DNA of 64,000 nt, from assembly GCF_014163735.1 (NCBI RefSeq), contig NZ_JACJDV010000002.1:62001-126000 (forward strand). Reading direction: 5' to 3'. The translations under genes were made by a program, and so were the position numbers. This stretch comes from Shewanella sp. SR44-3. Its GTDB lineage: Bacteria; Pseudomonadota; Gammaproteobacteria; Enterobacterales; Shewanellaceae. Position 1 is the first letter of the stretch, and each line of letters starts with the position of its first letter. The notes under the pieces were generated by a model. That model was not told the DNA's origin and did no database searches. It saw nothing but the letters and a program-made list of their open reading frames with translations. Of this stretch, positions 1 to 8,106 are shown one piece after another.

Positions 1-232
1 ATAAGCTCACACGTGTGTCTCCCATATCTAATCTTGTCGCTAAACTTGCTGAGTTTTGCTGGAGCCCATTGACACTCCCGACGGCCTGAGACAAAAGCTG
101 TCCAAAATCTGCACCTTGAGTGTTATTCACTTGCTGGAGCAGGTTGGGACGAATTCCATTAGTCTGTGACGGTGTGATTTCACCACGAAGTGACTGCATT
201 TCTTGCAATAATGGATTTGCGCTTATTTGCAT
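1..232 (-). CDS. fliE: Flagellar hook-basal body protein FliE (N-terminal part, cut by window edge)
   Basis: FliE joins the MS-ring to the proximal rod of the flagellar basal body and is exported by the type III apparatus. The visible 77 residues begin MQISANPLLQEMQSLRGE and contain the FliE-typical stretch DFGQLLSQAVGSVNGLQ; the protein runs off the left end of the window. The start is the ATG at 230-232, preceded by a GGGAG ribosome site. It is probably the first gene of a fliEFGHIJ operon continuing outside the window, and it has its own sigma-54 promoter just upstream. Confidence 0.9.
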   Translation of the reverse strand, partial: MQISANPLLQEMQSLRGEITPSQTNGIRPNLLQQVNNTQGADFGQLLSQAVGSVNGLQQNSASLATRLDMGDTRVSL

Positions 233-287
233 TTTGAGCTCCCTTTCGTCGGAAAGTTGACGAACAATACCTAGTTAGTGGAGTTAG

Positions 288-303
288 TGCAAATTAAATG
301 CCA
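288..303 (-). promoter_or_regulatory. Sigma-54 promoter of fliE
   Basis: The minus strand reads TGGCATTTAATTTGCA, with GG and GC exactly 10 bp apart as in -24/-12 elements (consensus TGGCAC-N5-TTGCA). It lies 55 bp upstream of the fliE start. In Vibrio and Shewanella this operon is activated by FlrC, which is encoded next door; that link is inference. Confidence 0.85.
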
Positions 304-332
304 AGACGAGAAAATAAATAAAATTAATAGCA

Positions 333-365
333 TAAAAAATCTACTCATCATTGGACGAGTAGATT
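333..365 (-). terminator. Rho-independent terminator of the flrBC transcript
   Basis: A 9-bp perfect stem (AATCTACTC/GAGTAGATT) is followed on the minus strand by a run of six T. It is about 300 bp from the flrC stop codon because repeat element copy 1 lies in between. Confidence 0.75.
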
Positions 366-432
366 AAGTGTTTGAGCTGAGTATCCTGTGTTTAAAGCGA
401 GAAGAACCAGCTTTAAGCGCTAAACCCTACCT

Positions 433-640
433 AACCTCAACTCGGGTTAAGAGATGGATGGGCGGCAGTGAATTATCAAATAAATTCAACATATTACATT
501 AAACTTTAACTTTACCCTGAAAACAAGGCGAATTTGCGCGTCAATAGCTAGCCTATTGCAAGTCTTCTCGTGTAAAGGAATAACGCAGTTAGCAGTGCAA
601 AGAGCTGTTTGATATGCATTGATTCTCCCGAGCTGAGGTT
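433..640 (+). mobile_element. MITE-like element, copy 1 (208 bp)
   Basis: This is the first of three related non-coding elements. The ends are inverted repeats (left AACCTCAACTCGGG, right CCCGAGCTGAGGTT; 13 of 14 match). The element is flanked by a perfect 4-bp duplication ACCT at 429-432 and 641-644. The inner part shares with the other copies the blocks ACAAGGCGA, TCAATAGCTAGCCTATTGCA and GTGCAAAGAGCTGTTTGAT. It has no coding potential. It sits between the flrC stop codon and the flrC terminator. Confidence 0.85.
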
Positions 641-671
641 ACCTAGTTAGCGGCAGAGAAAATGCGATTCA

Positions 672-2012
672 TTAGGCTGGGAGCTCAATCCCCATATCAC
701 GCATTTTTGCCATTTTATATCTTAAAGTACGGGCACTAATGCCTAAGCGTTCAGCAACATCTTTACGGCTACCATTACATTGATTTAAGGTTTCGAGAAT
801 AATCACATGCTCTTGAGCCTTTAACTCATCCCCTAAACCATCAATCTCTACTGTTTTGGCCGTTACGCTGGTGTCAGCACTTAAACACACATCACCGGAA
901 TCAATAATGATGTCATCCCCTCCGATACTGTCACCTGAGTACAAGATCATCGCTCTTTGAATAACATTATCCAACTCTCGTACATTTCCAGGCCATCGAT
1001 GGGCAAGTAAGCGTCTGGTTGCCTGTTCATCAAGCTCTGGTACACCTCCAGAACTAGAGGTATGTTTTTGGATCAAATGCCTAGCCAAAGGCAAAATATC
1101 TGCAGGTCTTTGATTAAGGGCCGGCCATACTAATGGGAATACATTGATCCGATAGTATAAATCTTCCCTAAACATGCCTGATGATGCCATCGTTTTTAAA
1201 TCACGATTAGAGGTCGCGAGCACTCGAACATTAAGCTTTATGGTCTTTCGGCCGCCCAAACGCTCGACTTCTCTCTCCTGCAGCACCCGTAATAGCTTTG
1301 CCTGTAAGCCCAATTCCATTTCTGAAATTTCATCCAGTAATAACGTGCCGCCTTGGGCTTGTTCAAACTTGCCAGGGCAAGCCTGATAGGCGCCTGTGAA
1401 CGCCCCTTTCTCATAACCAAATAAGGTGGCTTCTAGCATATTTTCTGGAATTGCAGCGCAATTGATAGCAACAAATGGCTCTAAGCTACGTGAGCTATTC
1501 TGATGAATGTATCGGGCCAATACTTCTTTACCCGAACCACTTGGCCCCATAATCATTACCGATGCATCCGATGCTGCGACTCGCTGGGCTAACGCTAACA
1601 GAGCGTGACTTTTCTCATCTGCAACCACAGGCTGTTGATTATCATTTTTCAACGGCAAATAACGAGACACTTGATTAAGTAATACTTCTGGCGCAAAAGG
1701 CTTGGCCAGATAATCTACTGCACCAAGTTTCATCGCACTAACGGCACTATCAATGGTGGCATAGGCCGTCATCAATAATACGGGTAACTTAGGGTGATGC
1801 TGCTGCATATACTTAAGCAAGCCTATCCCACCGACACCGTCCATTTGCACATCGCTGATAACCATATCAAAAGAGGCCTGTTTAAGCGCCATGATAGCCT
1901 CCTCAGCAGAAGCCACATCTACACAGTCGTAATGCGCTAACTGCAAAGTATCAAGCAAGGCTTCACGCAGTGCATTATCATCTTCAACCAATAATAATTT
2001 TGCTTCAGACAT
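672..2012 (-). CDS. flrC: Flagellar sigma-54 response regulator FlrC
   Basis: This 446-residue NtrC-type activator turns on the sigma-54 class III flagellar genes (basal body, hook) when phosphorylated by FlrB. It has a receiver domain (acidic E10/D11/D12, phospho-acceptor D54, K104), an AAA+ domain (Walker A GPSGSGKE at 156-163, sigma-54 loop GAFTGA at 203-208, Walker B TLLLDE at 223-228) and a C-terminal Fis-type helix-turn-helix (NGSRKDVAERLGISARTLRY). I chose the ATG at 2012 because AGGAG lies 7 nt before it; an upstream in-frame ATG at 2030 lacks such a site. It overlaps the end of flrB by 8 bp, so the two are co-translated. Confidence 0.95.
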   Translation of the reverse strand: MSEAKLLLVEDDNALREALLDTLQLAHYDCVDVASAEEAIMALKQASFDMVISDVQMDGVGGIGLLKYMQQHHPKLPVLLMTAYATIDSAVSAMKLGAVDYLAKPFAPEVLLNQVSRYLPLKNDNQQPVVADEKSHALLALAQRVAASDASVMIMGPSGSGKEVLARYIHQNSSRSLEPFVAINCAAIPENMLEATLFGYEKGAFTGAYQACPGKFEQAQGGTLLLDEISEMELGLQAKLLRVLQEREVERLGGRKTIKLNVRVLATSNRDLKTMASSGMFREDLYYRINVFPLVWPALNQRPADILPLARHLIQKHTSSSGGVPELDEQATRRLLAHRWPGNVRELDNVIQRAMILYSGDSIGGDDIIIDSGDVCLSADTSVTAKTVEIDGLGDELKAQEHVIILETLNQCNGSRKDVAERLGISARTLRYKMAKMRDMGIELPA

Positions 2013-3180
2013 AAGACTGCTCCTGCTCATTTGATACGGTATTAAAATGGGGAAAAGATAAGCGAATTAAGCAGCCCATGGATTCCTGTGATGAGATTTG
2101 CAAACTGCCTCCATGACTTTTCACCACAGATTGGACTACCGCCAGCCCAAGGCCAGTACCCTGACTCTTAGTGGTAAAAAATGGCTCTAATACTTGCTGT
2201 TGCATCAATGGGGCTAGGCCTTTGCCGTTATCCATTACATCCAAAATTAACGTATCGCCTTTGTCCATGGCGCTAATGTGCACTTTATCAGCCCCAGCTT
2301 CAAAGCTATTAACCACCAGGTTATTAATCGCTGAGCTTAGCGCACTTAGATTTGCAGATAGCGTCAGTTTTGATTCATTGCTCACACTAAGCAGGCAATT
2401 TTTTTGCTCGGCAATGGGTTCACAATTAGCAAGAACGGTTTGAATAACTTGTTCTAGGGTAACATTTTCAGCTGCGCCATCTTGCCTGCCTTTTGCCATC
2501 AACAGCATATCGTTAACTTGGCGCTCTAATTCATTGAGTCTATCGATTAATTTAGACTGAAATTTTACTTTAACAGCATCGCTCAATTTGGGACTAGCAA
2601 GGTTAGAGGCATACAACAACGCTGCCGATAATGGCGTGCGTACTTGATGGGCAAGCGTTGCTACCATTTTTCCTAAGGCAGATAGCCTCTGTAAATGTGA
2701 GAGATTTTTTTGTAATAAACGGGTTTCGGTCAGATCGGTTAATACGATTAGCTGCCCAGGCTCTGGCGTCAGAGGCGTTATTGCCAGTTTTACACGGCGA
2801 CCATCTTTTAACGACACTTCGTGACCATCATCTTCTTGTGGCGCAAAAGCTCGATTAATAATATCAAGCCAGCGCATCCCTTGTAGCGGACGTCCTAGTA
2901 GCTCAGTGGCTACCGGATTTGCCAGAGTCACAACACCATCACCATTTAAAATGACCACGCCAGATGGCATAGCCTGCAATATATGCGTCATCTGATTTGA
3001 CATATTTGCCGCCTCAAGTGAAGAGGAAATATTGAAAGTTTGAGCGGATTGCCTAACATTGGCATTAGTTAGGGCCTGCGAACTATATTGAGTATTAAAT
3101 GGATCCGCGCTGGCTATTAATACCTTAGCCTTGAGAGGCAAAGCGGTTACTGCTTGGCTTGCTTTAGGGGCTAAATGCAT
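2005..3180 (-). CDS. flrB: Flagellar sensor histidine kinase FlrB
   Basis: FlrB is a soluble kinase that phosphorylates FlrC during basal-body assembly. The 391-residue protein has no membrane segment. It has a PAS domain (about 66-150), a HisKA helix with H178 in LAHQVRTPLSAAL, and a HATPase domain with N-box (INNLVVNSFEAG), DNGKGL and GTGLGLAVVQ motifs. I place the start at the ATG at 3180, 5 nt after GGAG; a GTG two codons earlier is the alternative. A clear sigma-54 promoter lies 38 bp upstream, as expected for an FlrA-activated class II operon. Confidence 0.93.
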   Translation of the reverse strand: MHLAPKASQAVTALPLKAKVLIASADPFNTQYSSQALTNANVRQSAQTFNISSSLEAANMSNQMTHILQAMPSGVVILNGDGVVTLANPVATELLGRPLQGMRWLDIINRAFAPQEDDGHEVSLKDGRRVKLAITPLTPEPGQLIVLTDLTETRLLQKNLSHLQRLSALGKMVATLAHQVRTPLSAALLYASNLASPKLSDAVKVKFQSKLIDRLNELERQVNDMLLMAKGRQDGAAENVTLEQVIQTVLANCEPIAEQKNCLLSVSNESKLTLSANLSALSSAINNLVVNSFEAGADKVHISAMDKGDTLILDVMDNGKGLAPLMQQQVLEPFFTTKSQGTGLGLAVVQSVVKSHGGSLQISSQESMGCLIRLSFPHFNTVSNEQEQSYV

Positions 3181-3218
3181 GATCACTCCGTCAATAAACT
3201 TACTGTTAACGGCTTAAA

Positions 3219-3234
3219 TGCATTTATCGTGCCA
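3219..3234 (-). promoter_or_regulatory. Sigma-54 promoter of flrBC
   Basis: The minus strand reads TGGCACGATAAATGCA: a perfect -24 box (TGGCAC), correct 10-bp spacing and a -12 box ATGCA. It directly abuts the flrA terminator. FlrA is the expected activator from Vibrio and Shewanella knowledge. Confidence 0.88.
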
Positions 3235-3261
3235 AATAAAAAGCCCACCGGGGTGGGCTTT
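3235..3261 (-). terminator. Terminator of flrA
   Basis: A 9-bp GC-rich stem (AAGCCCACC/GGTGGGCTT) with a very short loop is followed on the minus strand by TTTTTATTT. It separates flrA from the flrBC promoter. Confidence 0.85.
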
Positions 3262-3334
3262 AACATGCTGATATTAAATAAGATAAAAATCCACAATTGA
3301 ATTTATCATACAATATACAGGGAATTGATCTCTG

Positions 3335-4768
3335 TTAATCTTTTGACATTCCGTATTTACGCATCTTCTCAACCAAGGTCGTTCTGCGGATCCCGAGCAT
3401 TTCAGCAGCTCTGGCCACCACACTATCTTGTAGCTCTAACGCTTGACGGATCATGTCTATTTCAAGCTCAGCAAGCAAATCTTTAAGATTCACCCCTTCT
3501 GGTGGCAACTCTGAAGGGAAGCGAGTCTCAGGCAACTCCACCGGTTCTTCATCGCTAAAAATTGAAGCCAATGCATCACGCTCTAGTTGCTCTTCATCCA
3601 CCTCTACACAGTATTCGGGAACATCAATATAACGGTACTTATGGGGTAAATCGTTGACATCAACCAAACCGCCAGGAAATAGAATGGTTAAACGCTCAAC
3701 CAGGTTTGATAATTCACGCACGTTACCGGACCAGTTATGTTCCTTTAACGACTCGATAGCTCGTTGAGTAAAACGGACTTTGCCTCGACCTTCATTAAAT
3801 ACGCGGCTGACAAGTTCCTGTAACAACAATGGCACATCATCACGCCTTTCACTCAGAGCTGGCATTTCGATTGGAAATACATTCAAGCGGTAATATAAGT
3901 CTTCACGAAACTCATTTTCCACAATCATAGATTCTAAGTTTCTATGGGTTGCAGCCACTACACGCACATTTGTGCTAATGGTTTTAGAGCCACCAACACG
4001 TTCAAAGACTTTCTCTTGCAATACTCGCAGTAACTTAACTTGCATTTGCATTGGCATATCGCCAATTTCATCAAGAAATAGTGTACCGCCTTCAGCAAGT
4101 TCAAAACGACCTTTACGCGAAGATATTGCCCCAGTAAAAGAGCCCTTTTCATGGCCGAATAATTCGCTTTCAAGTAATTCGGCGGGAATTGCACCACAAT
4201 TAACAGGAATAAAAGGCCCGTCGCTACGCTCTGATAAATAATGAATATTACGGGCAACCACTTCTTTACCCGTTCCTGATTGGCCTAAGATCAGCACAGT
4301 GGCATCAGAACTCGCCACTTGGTTAATGAGGTGCCTAACATGAGCAATGCCATCACTGCGTCCCACAAGGCTTCTGAATAATTTAGTCTGATTAACACTA
4401 ATGGGCACTTGGGATTTTTTAGCTTCACCATAAACCTGGCAAAAGTGCAGCAACTCAGTTAATTGAGGATAATTGAAGGGTTCATCAATGATACCAAGAA
4501 CATTAACACTCACTGATTCATCTTCACCATCTAGCAATAAAATCGGTTGCCAGGGAATGGTTTTTTGTAGTGACGTTAGCACCTCGGCGGATACGACATG
4601 ACTTGCCACAACTACAGCACGAAATCGAGTGTGCTCTGTCAATGATGAAAGCTTCTCAGGAGTGATCAGTTCACACTGTTCACCTAGAAATTCGAATATA
4701 CAGCACAAACGTGTTACACGTTCTGAAGGGCTGGCGACGATTAAGATCCGTTGTTCTATTTGCATCAT
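3335..4768 (-). CDS. flrA: Master flagellar sigma-54 activator FlrA (FleQ family)
   Basis: FlrA is the top regulator of polar flagellar synthesis and activates class II sigma-54 genes including flrBC. The 477-residue protein has an N-terminal FleQ-type degenerate receiver, an AAA+ domain (Walker A GQSGTGKE at 162-169, Walker B TLFLDEIGDM) and a C-terminal Fis helix-turn-helix (AEMLGIRRTTLVEKMRK). The sigma-54 contact loop reads GSFTGA at 209-214 rather than the canonical GAFTGA. The start is taken as the first ATG (4768); a TTG four codons upstream also lacks a good ribosome site. No sigma-54 promoter is seen upstream, in line with a housekeeping promoter. Confidence 0.93.
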   Translation of the reverse strand: MMQIEQRILIVASPSERVTRLCCIFEFLGEQCELITPEKLSSLTEHTRFRAVVVASHVVSAEVLTSLQKTIPWQPILLLDGEDESVSVNVLGIIDEPFNYPQLTELLHFCQVYGEAKKSQVPISVNQTKLFRSLVGRSDGIAHVRHLINQVASSDATVLILGQSGTGKEVVARNIHYLSERSDGPFIPVNCGAIPAELLESELFGHEKGSFTGAISSRKGRFELAEGGTLFLDEIGDMPMQMQVKLLRVLQEKVFERVGGSKTISTNVRVVAATHRNLESMIVENEFREDLYYRLNVFPIEMPALSERRDDVPLLLQELVSRVFNEGRGKVRFTQRAIESLKEHNWSGNVRELSNLVERLTILFPGGLVDVNDLPHKYRYIDVPEYCVEVDEEQLERDALASIFSDEEPVELPETRFPSELPPEGVNLKDLLAELEIDMIRQALELQDSVVARAAEMLGIRRTTLVEKMRKYGMSKD

Positions 4769-5102
4769 TGATAAGACCAAAACTCGTATTGGTGTTAAAT
4801 AATATTTCTACTGTCACGTTTAAGCAGATGTCCCTTAAGATTAAAATCTATAACCACTTAGACTCACATTTACTTAACGCTTTAAAATAACAAATATTGT
4901 GAAACTTAGCAGTCAGGGATACTCTGATTAACATTATCTTGTGTTAAAGAAATCATCATTAAGACTGCGAAGTTAACAGGAGGTAAATATTGTATTATCA
5001 AGGCCCGAGAAGCAAGCATCTGTTGTTGCTAATCACGATCTCAATGAATTTTAGGCTATAACTGCTGGTTTTACATACAGATGTGTCAATTTAATGACGA
5101 CA
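4769..5102. other. Intergenic region upstream of flrA
   Basis: This 334-bp gap must contain the flrA promoter, but I could not pick a convincing one. The one notable item is a textbook AGGAGG (4978-4983, plus strand) 6 nt before a TTG that opens a 23-codon frame (4990-5061), pointing away from flrA. It may be chance. Confidence 0.4.
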
Positions 5103-5138
5103 TAACAAAAAGAGCCTGCTAAAAAGGCTCTTTTTGTT
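5103..5138 (-). terminator. Terminator downstream of fliS
   Basis: A long stem (AACAAAAAGAGCC/GGCTCTTTTTGTT) with a 10-nt loop lies just after the fliS stop codon. It has T-runs on both strands and may act in both directions. Confidence 0.85.
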
Positions 5139-5152
5139 AATCGAGTATTCAA

Positions 5153-5563
5153 TTAATTTGTTTCAGGATTTGCTGATATATGGTGTTTATCTTGTGGGAT
5201 ATTATCCCAGCCTTCTTTGAGCGTTTTTAGCAGTGACACGACTTCATCAATGGCTTTAGGATCGCTGTTAACATTAGCTTCTGACATCCTGCGTAACATA
5301 AAATCATAAAGATGATTCAGATTACCCGCCACATCGCCTTCAGCATCCATATTTAAGCTACTGTTTAAGCCTGCGACTATGCCAATAGCTTTACCCATAA
5401 AAATGCCACGTTTTTCAATATCACCTTGCTCAATTGCCCATTTCGCTTGGGCTAAACGTTCTAACGCTCCGGCAAATAACATTTGAATAATACGATGGGG
5501 TGAAGCCACGGCTAGGTTACTGTCTACTGAAACTTTACGATATGTTTGCATGGAACCGCGCAT
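5153..5563 (-). CDS. fliS: Flagellar export chaperone FliS
   Basis: FliS binds the C-terminus of unpolymerised flagellin in the cytoplasm and delivers it to the export gate. The 136-residue helical protein starts MRGSMQTYRKVSVDS and carries the typical ASPHRIIQMLFAGALERLAQAK helix. The ATG at 5563 is preceded by AGGTGA; a GTG two codons earlier is possible. It is the last gene of the flaG-fliD-flaI-fliS run, the same order as in Vibrio, and a strong terminator follows. Confidence 0.93.
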   Translation of the reverse strand: MRGSMQTYRKVSVDSNLAVASPHRIIQMLFAGALERLAQAKWAIEQGDIEKRGIFMGKAIGIVAGLNSSLNMDAEGDVAGNLNHLYDFMLRRMSEANVNSDPKAIDEVVSLLKTLKEGWDNIPQDKHHISANPETN

Positions 5564-5569
5564 AATCAC

Positions 5570-5902
5570 CTACCTATTTGAATCTATTGCTTTATACACA
5601 TTAATTTGGCGTTTGGTTTTAATGCCAACTTGGAGTAATGAATGACGGAAGTTTAATATCCGAGTGCTTTGCTTAATCAAGGTCTGAGTCATATCAAATT
5701 GCTGCTCTAACGCTTCTCTATCGATAAACAAGGGGTCCGATACTAAGGCGTCTAATAAAGTTTGACGCCTTAGTACGAGTTCCTGCAATTCTGATACCAA
5801 GTCAGAAATTGATTCATCTTCTGGCTCTCGTTGCTCAATCTGCTTCATGCAGGCGCTTATACTAAGATTCAAGCCTTTAATATCCTCAATGCTTGCGACC
5901 AC
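5570..5902 (-). CDS. FlaI/FliT-like small flagellar protein
   Basis: This 110-residue, largely helical protein sits between fliD and fliS, where Vibrio has flaI and enterics have fliT (the FliD chaperone). I assign it by position and by its charged helical make-up (EPEDESISDLVSELQEL, LRRQTLLDALVSD) rather than by a strong motif. A chaperone role for FliD is therefore inference. It starts with GTG (5902), with an AAAGGGGG ribosome site 5-6 nt upstream. It ends 6 bp before the fliS start. Confidence 0.65.
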   Translation of the reverse strand: MVASIEDIKGLNLSISACMKQIEQREPEDESISDLVSELQELVLRRQTLLDALVSDPLFIDREALEQQFDMTQTLIKQSTRILNFRHSLLQVGIKTKRQINVYKAIDSNR

Positions 5903-5970
5903 ACTAAGCCCCCTTTGGAATAATCAGATTACTAATAAAACAAGGTACAAAACAAAGCTAACATGCCTTC

Positions 5971-7335
5971 TTAACTTTTTCTCACTAAACCAGGAAGAGA
6001 GTTTAATCGGGCCGTTAAATTACTTGATTGAGAATTAAGACTTGCAACTACACTATCCATTGCATTGTACTGTTTATATAAGCGTTCACTGTATGATGCC
6101 ATCCGTAGATTCAATGCTACCCGGCTATCTTGGATACGACTGACTTGCTCATCCAAGCTGGTATCACGGCTATCTATTATACCGCCAGTTTTAACATAAC
6201 TATCAAGCATTTCAGACATTTTTGTTGCTAAACCAGTATTCTCAGTTGTAAATAGGCTGGTAATATCTGCGCCTCGAGTATCAATGGATTCAGTGAGCTT
6301 CTTAGCATCAATTTCTAGTAACCCTTCTCGAGTCGTTTTGATACCAAAACTTGCTAATGAATCAGAACCTGAACTCGTGCTAAAACTACTTGACAATATA
6401 CTCCGAACTTGACTTTGAATGCTCCTTGGCAAAGCATCTCCTTGCATCACACCAGATTTTTTAGTCTCTGCGTTATACCCGGTCAAATCATTAATGCTTG
6501 TCATCATTGAGTTGTAAGATTTAACAAAGTCTTCAATTGCTGACTTGGTTTTACCTGTATCTTTAGTGACGCTCACAGTCGTCGTTTTAGCAAGGTCTGC
6601 AGCTGTCAATGTTAAAGATACACCAGTGATGGCAGTTTTCATCTCGTTGGTTTGGGATACAACTTTAACACCGTCAATGTGTGCAATAGCATTTTTAGCA
6701 GGAGTAAGCTCTGACATGGTAAAAACATCTGATAGCCCAGTACCAGCACCAGTGTTCACTGCTGTGACTGAAATTAAATTATCTTCACCGGTTTTTTTTG
6801 AACCCAATACAAGTTGCGGCCCGAGTTCACCACTTACTATTGTCGCGGTAACATCAGTATTGGATGCAGAACCATTAATTTTATCCATAATACTGGTTAA
6901 AGAATCAGTATCTGAAACATTGATGTTAAAAGGCGTTCCAGTACCCACACCGATAGTTAAGGTGCCTTCACCAACGGCTGACGTCGCATCAGCAGCTACA
7001 GCGGTTCCTTTTTTTTGGCTCTGTGCTAATTGTTCAACTTTAATTAAGTAACTACCTGAAACAGCATCTTTATCTACCGTTGCGCTAAGGTACTCTTTGC
7101 TTGAAGTGGAAACCTTCTGACTTGCAAAGGTCTCCGCTTTGGCCAGAGTCGCTAATTTATCTTTAAATTCAGACATAGTACTTTTTAACGTACCAATCCC
7201 AGAAATCTGCGCATTAAGTTTTCCTTCAGTAACATCAAATCTAGCGGTTTTACCTGCGCTCTCAGCATTGACCAATGCGGTAACAATGCCACTGATGTCC
7301 ATTCCAGAACCAATACCAACTGATGTTAATCCCAT
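5971..7335 (-). CDS. fliD: Flagellar filament cap protein FliD
   Basis: FliD (454 aa) forms the cap under which flagellin monomers fold at the filament tip. The N-terminus (TSVGIGSGMDISGIVTALVNAE) is the family signature. The middle holds Thr/Ser/Ala-rich domains with a flagellin-IN-like segment (TDSLTSIMDKINGSASNTDVTA). The C-terminus is a coiled-coil ending QYNAMDSVVASLNSQSSNL, typical of FliD_C. A good AGAGG precedes the ATG. It lies 90 bp downstream of flaG and is probably transcribed with it. Confidence 0.95.
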   Translation of the reverse strand: MGLTSVGIGSGMDISGIVTALVNAESAGKTARFDVTEGKLNAQISGIGTLKSTMSEFKDKLATLAKAETFASQKVSTSSKEYLSATVDKDAVSGSYLIKVEQLAQSQKKGTAVAADATSAVGEGTLTIGVGTGTPFNINVSDTDSLTSIMDKINGSASNTDVTATIVSGELGPQLVLGSKKTGEDNLISVTAVNTGAGTGLSDVFTMSELTPAKNAIAHIDGVKVVSQTNEMKTAITGVSLTLTAADLAKTTTVSVTKDTGKTKSAIEDFVKSYNSMMTSINDLTGYNAETKKSGVMQGDALPRSIQSQVRSILSSSFSTSSGSDSLASFGIKTTREGLLEIDAKKLTESIDTRGADITSLFTTENTGLATKMSEMLDSYVKTGGIIDSRDTSLDEQVSRIQDSRVALNLRMASYSERLYKQYNAMDSVVASLNSQSSNLTARLNSLPGLVRKS

Positions 7336-7425
7336 ACTAACCTCTGCTCATTTTCTGCTTAACTAACTCCAGCCAACAGTGTACACATTGCAAGCTAATC
7401 TTAAATGACTATGAATAATACAAAG

Positions 7426-7821
7426 CTAAACTTCCGTTTTCATTAATAGTCCAGCCACTTCATTTAACTTTTTGGCGATATCAAGTGCTTCTTCATTTGG
7501 GATCTGACGAATTAAATCCCCAGTTTTTACGTCAATGACTTTAACCACTTGCATACCAGAATCTTCATCGACGTTAAAAGCCAATCCCTTTTGCATCACG
7601 TTCATGCTTTTTGATATATCATCAACGGCTTTTTGTAATTCTTCACTGTCAACTTTAGATGCTTGATTGACTTTATTGACATTTCTCTCGGTGTCACCAG
7701 CAGATGGAATACCAGAATCTGGCAACACTTCTTGAGCCTGGCTCACCTGCTTATCCATTAAACTAGATAAGCTGTCTTTTTTTGATGCTAAATTTGATGT
7801 AGTCGCTAAATTGACATCCAT
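7426..7821 (-). CDS. flaG: FlaG family protein
   Basis: This 131-residue protein has a low-complexity N-terminal half. The conserved FlaG domain is in the second half (DISKSMNVMQKGLAFNVDEDSG, VVKVIDVKTGDLIRQIP, EEALDIAKKL). FlaG influences filament length in Vibrio and Pseudomonas; its exact mechanism is unsettled. AGAGGTG lies just before the ATG. It heads the flaG-fliD-flaI-fliS group and has a candidate sigma-54 promoter 28 bp upstream. Confidence 0.9.
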   Translation of the reverse strand: MDVNLATTSNLASKKDSLSSLMDKQVSQAQEVLPDSGIPSAGDTERNVNKVNQASKVDSEELQKAVDDISKSMNVMQKGLAFNVDEDSGMQVVKVIDVKTGDLIRQIPNEEALDIAKKLNEVAGLLMKTEV

Positions 7822-7849
7822 GGTACACCTCTAACTCTTTCAGCTAACA

Positions 7850-7865
7850 AGCAATTAATATACCA
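7850..7865 (-). promoter_or_regulatory. Candidate sigma-54 promoter of flaG-fliD-fliS
   Basis: The minus strand reads TGGTATATTAATTGCT, with the correct GG-N10-GC spacing and a good -12 (TTGCT). The -24 box (TGGTAT) matches the consensus TGGCAC in only four of six positions, so confidence is moderate. Confidence 0.55.
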
Positions 7866-8044
7866 ACATAACTCAATTGAACAACACATTAATGCTTGGG
7901 ATTAACGAGCTTAGACTCTGTTCAATACTCTAAGCGTTTCTTTTACGTTTGTTCTGCAAGATGGTTTTCAAACCTTTCAGCTTCAGCTCTAATCATTAAA
8001 GAGCTAAGCTTAAAAAGTTAATCTTGAATACAACCACTTTAAAA

Positions 8045-8077
8045 CAATAAAGGGAGAATCGCTAGCGACCCTCCCTA
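8045..8077 (-). terminator. Terminator of the first flagellin gene
   Basis: An interrupted stem (outer AGGGAG/CTCCCT, inner TCGC/GCGA) is followed on the minus strand by TTTATTGTTTT. It lies 30 bp past the flagellin stop codon. Confidence 0.65.
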
Positions 8078-8106
8078 TCTATCAAATTACATTGTTATTT
8101 ATACTA

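Noticed and set aside
7356-7371. GG-N10-GC element directly upstream of fliD
   Set aside because: The boxes are poor (TGGAGT, AAGCA) and the implied start site would fall within the fliD ribosome site, leaving almost no leader.
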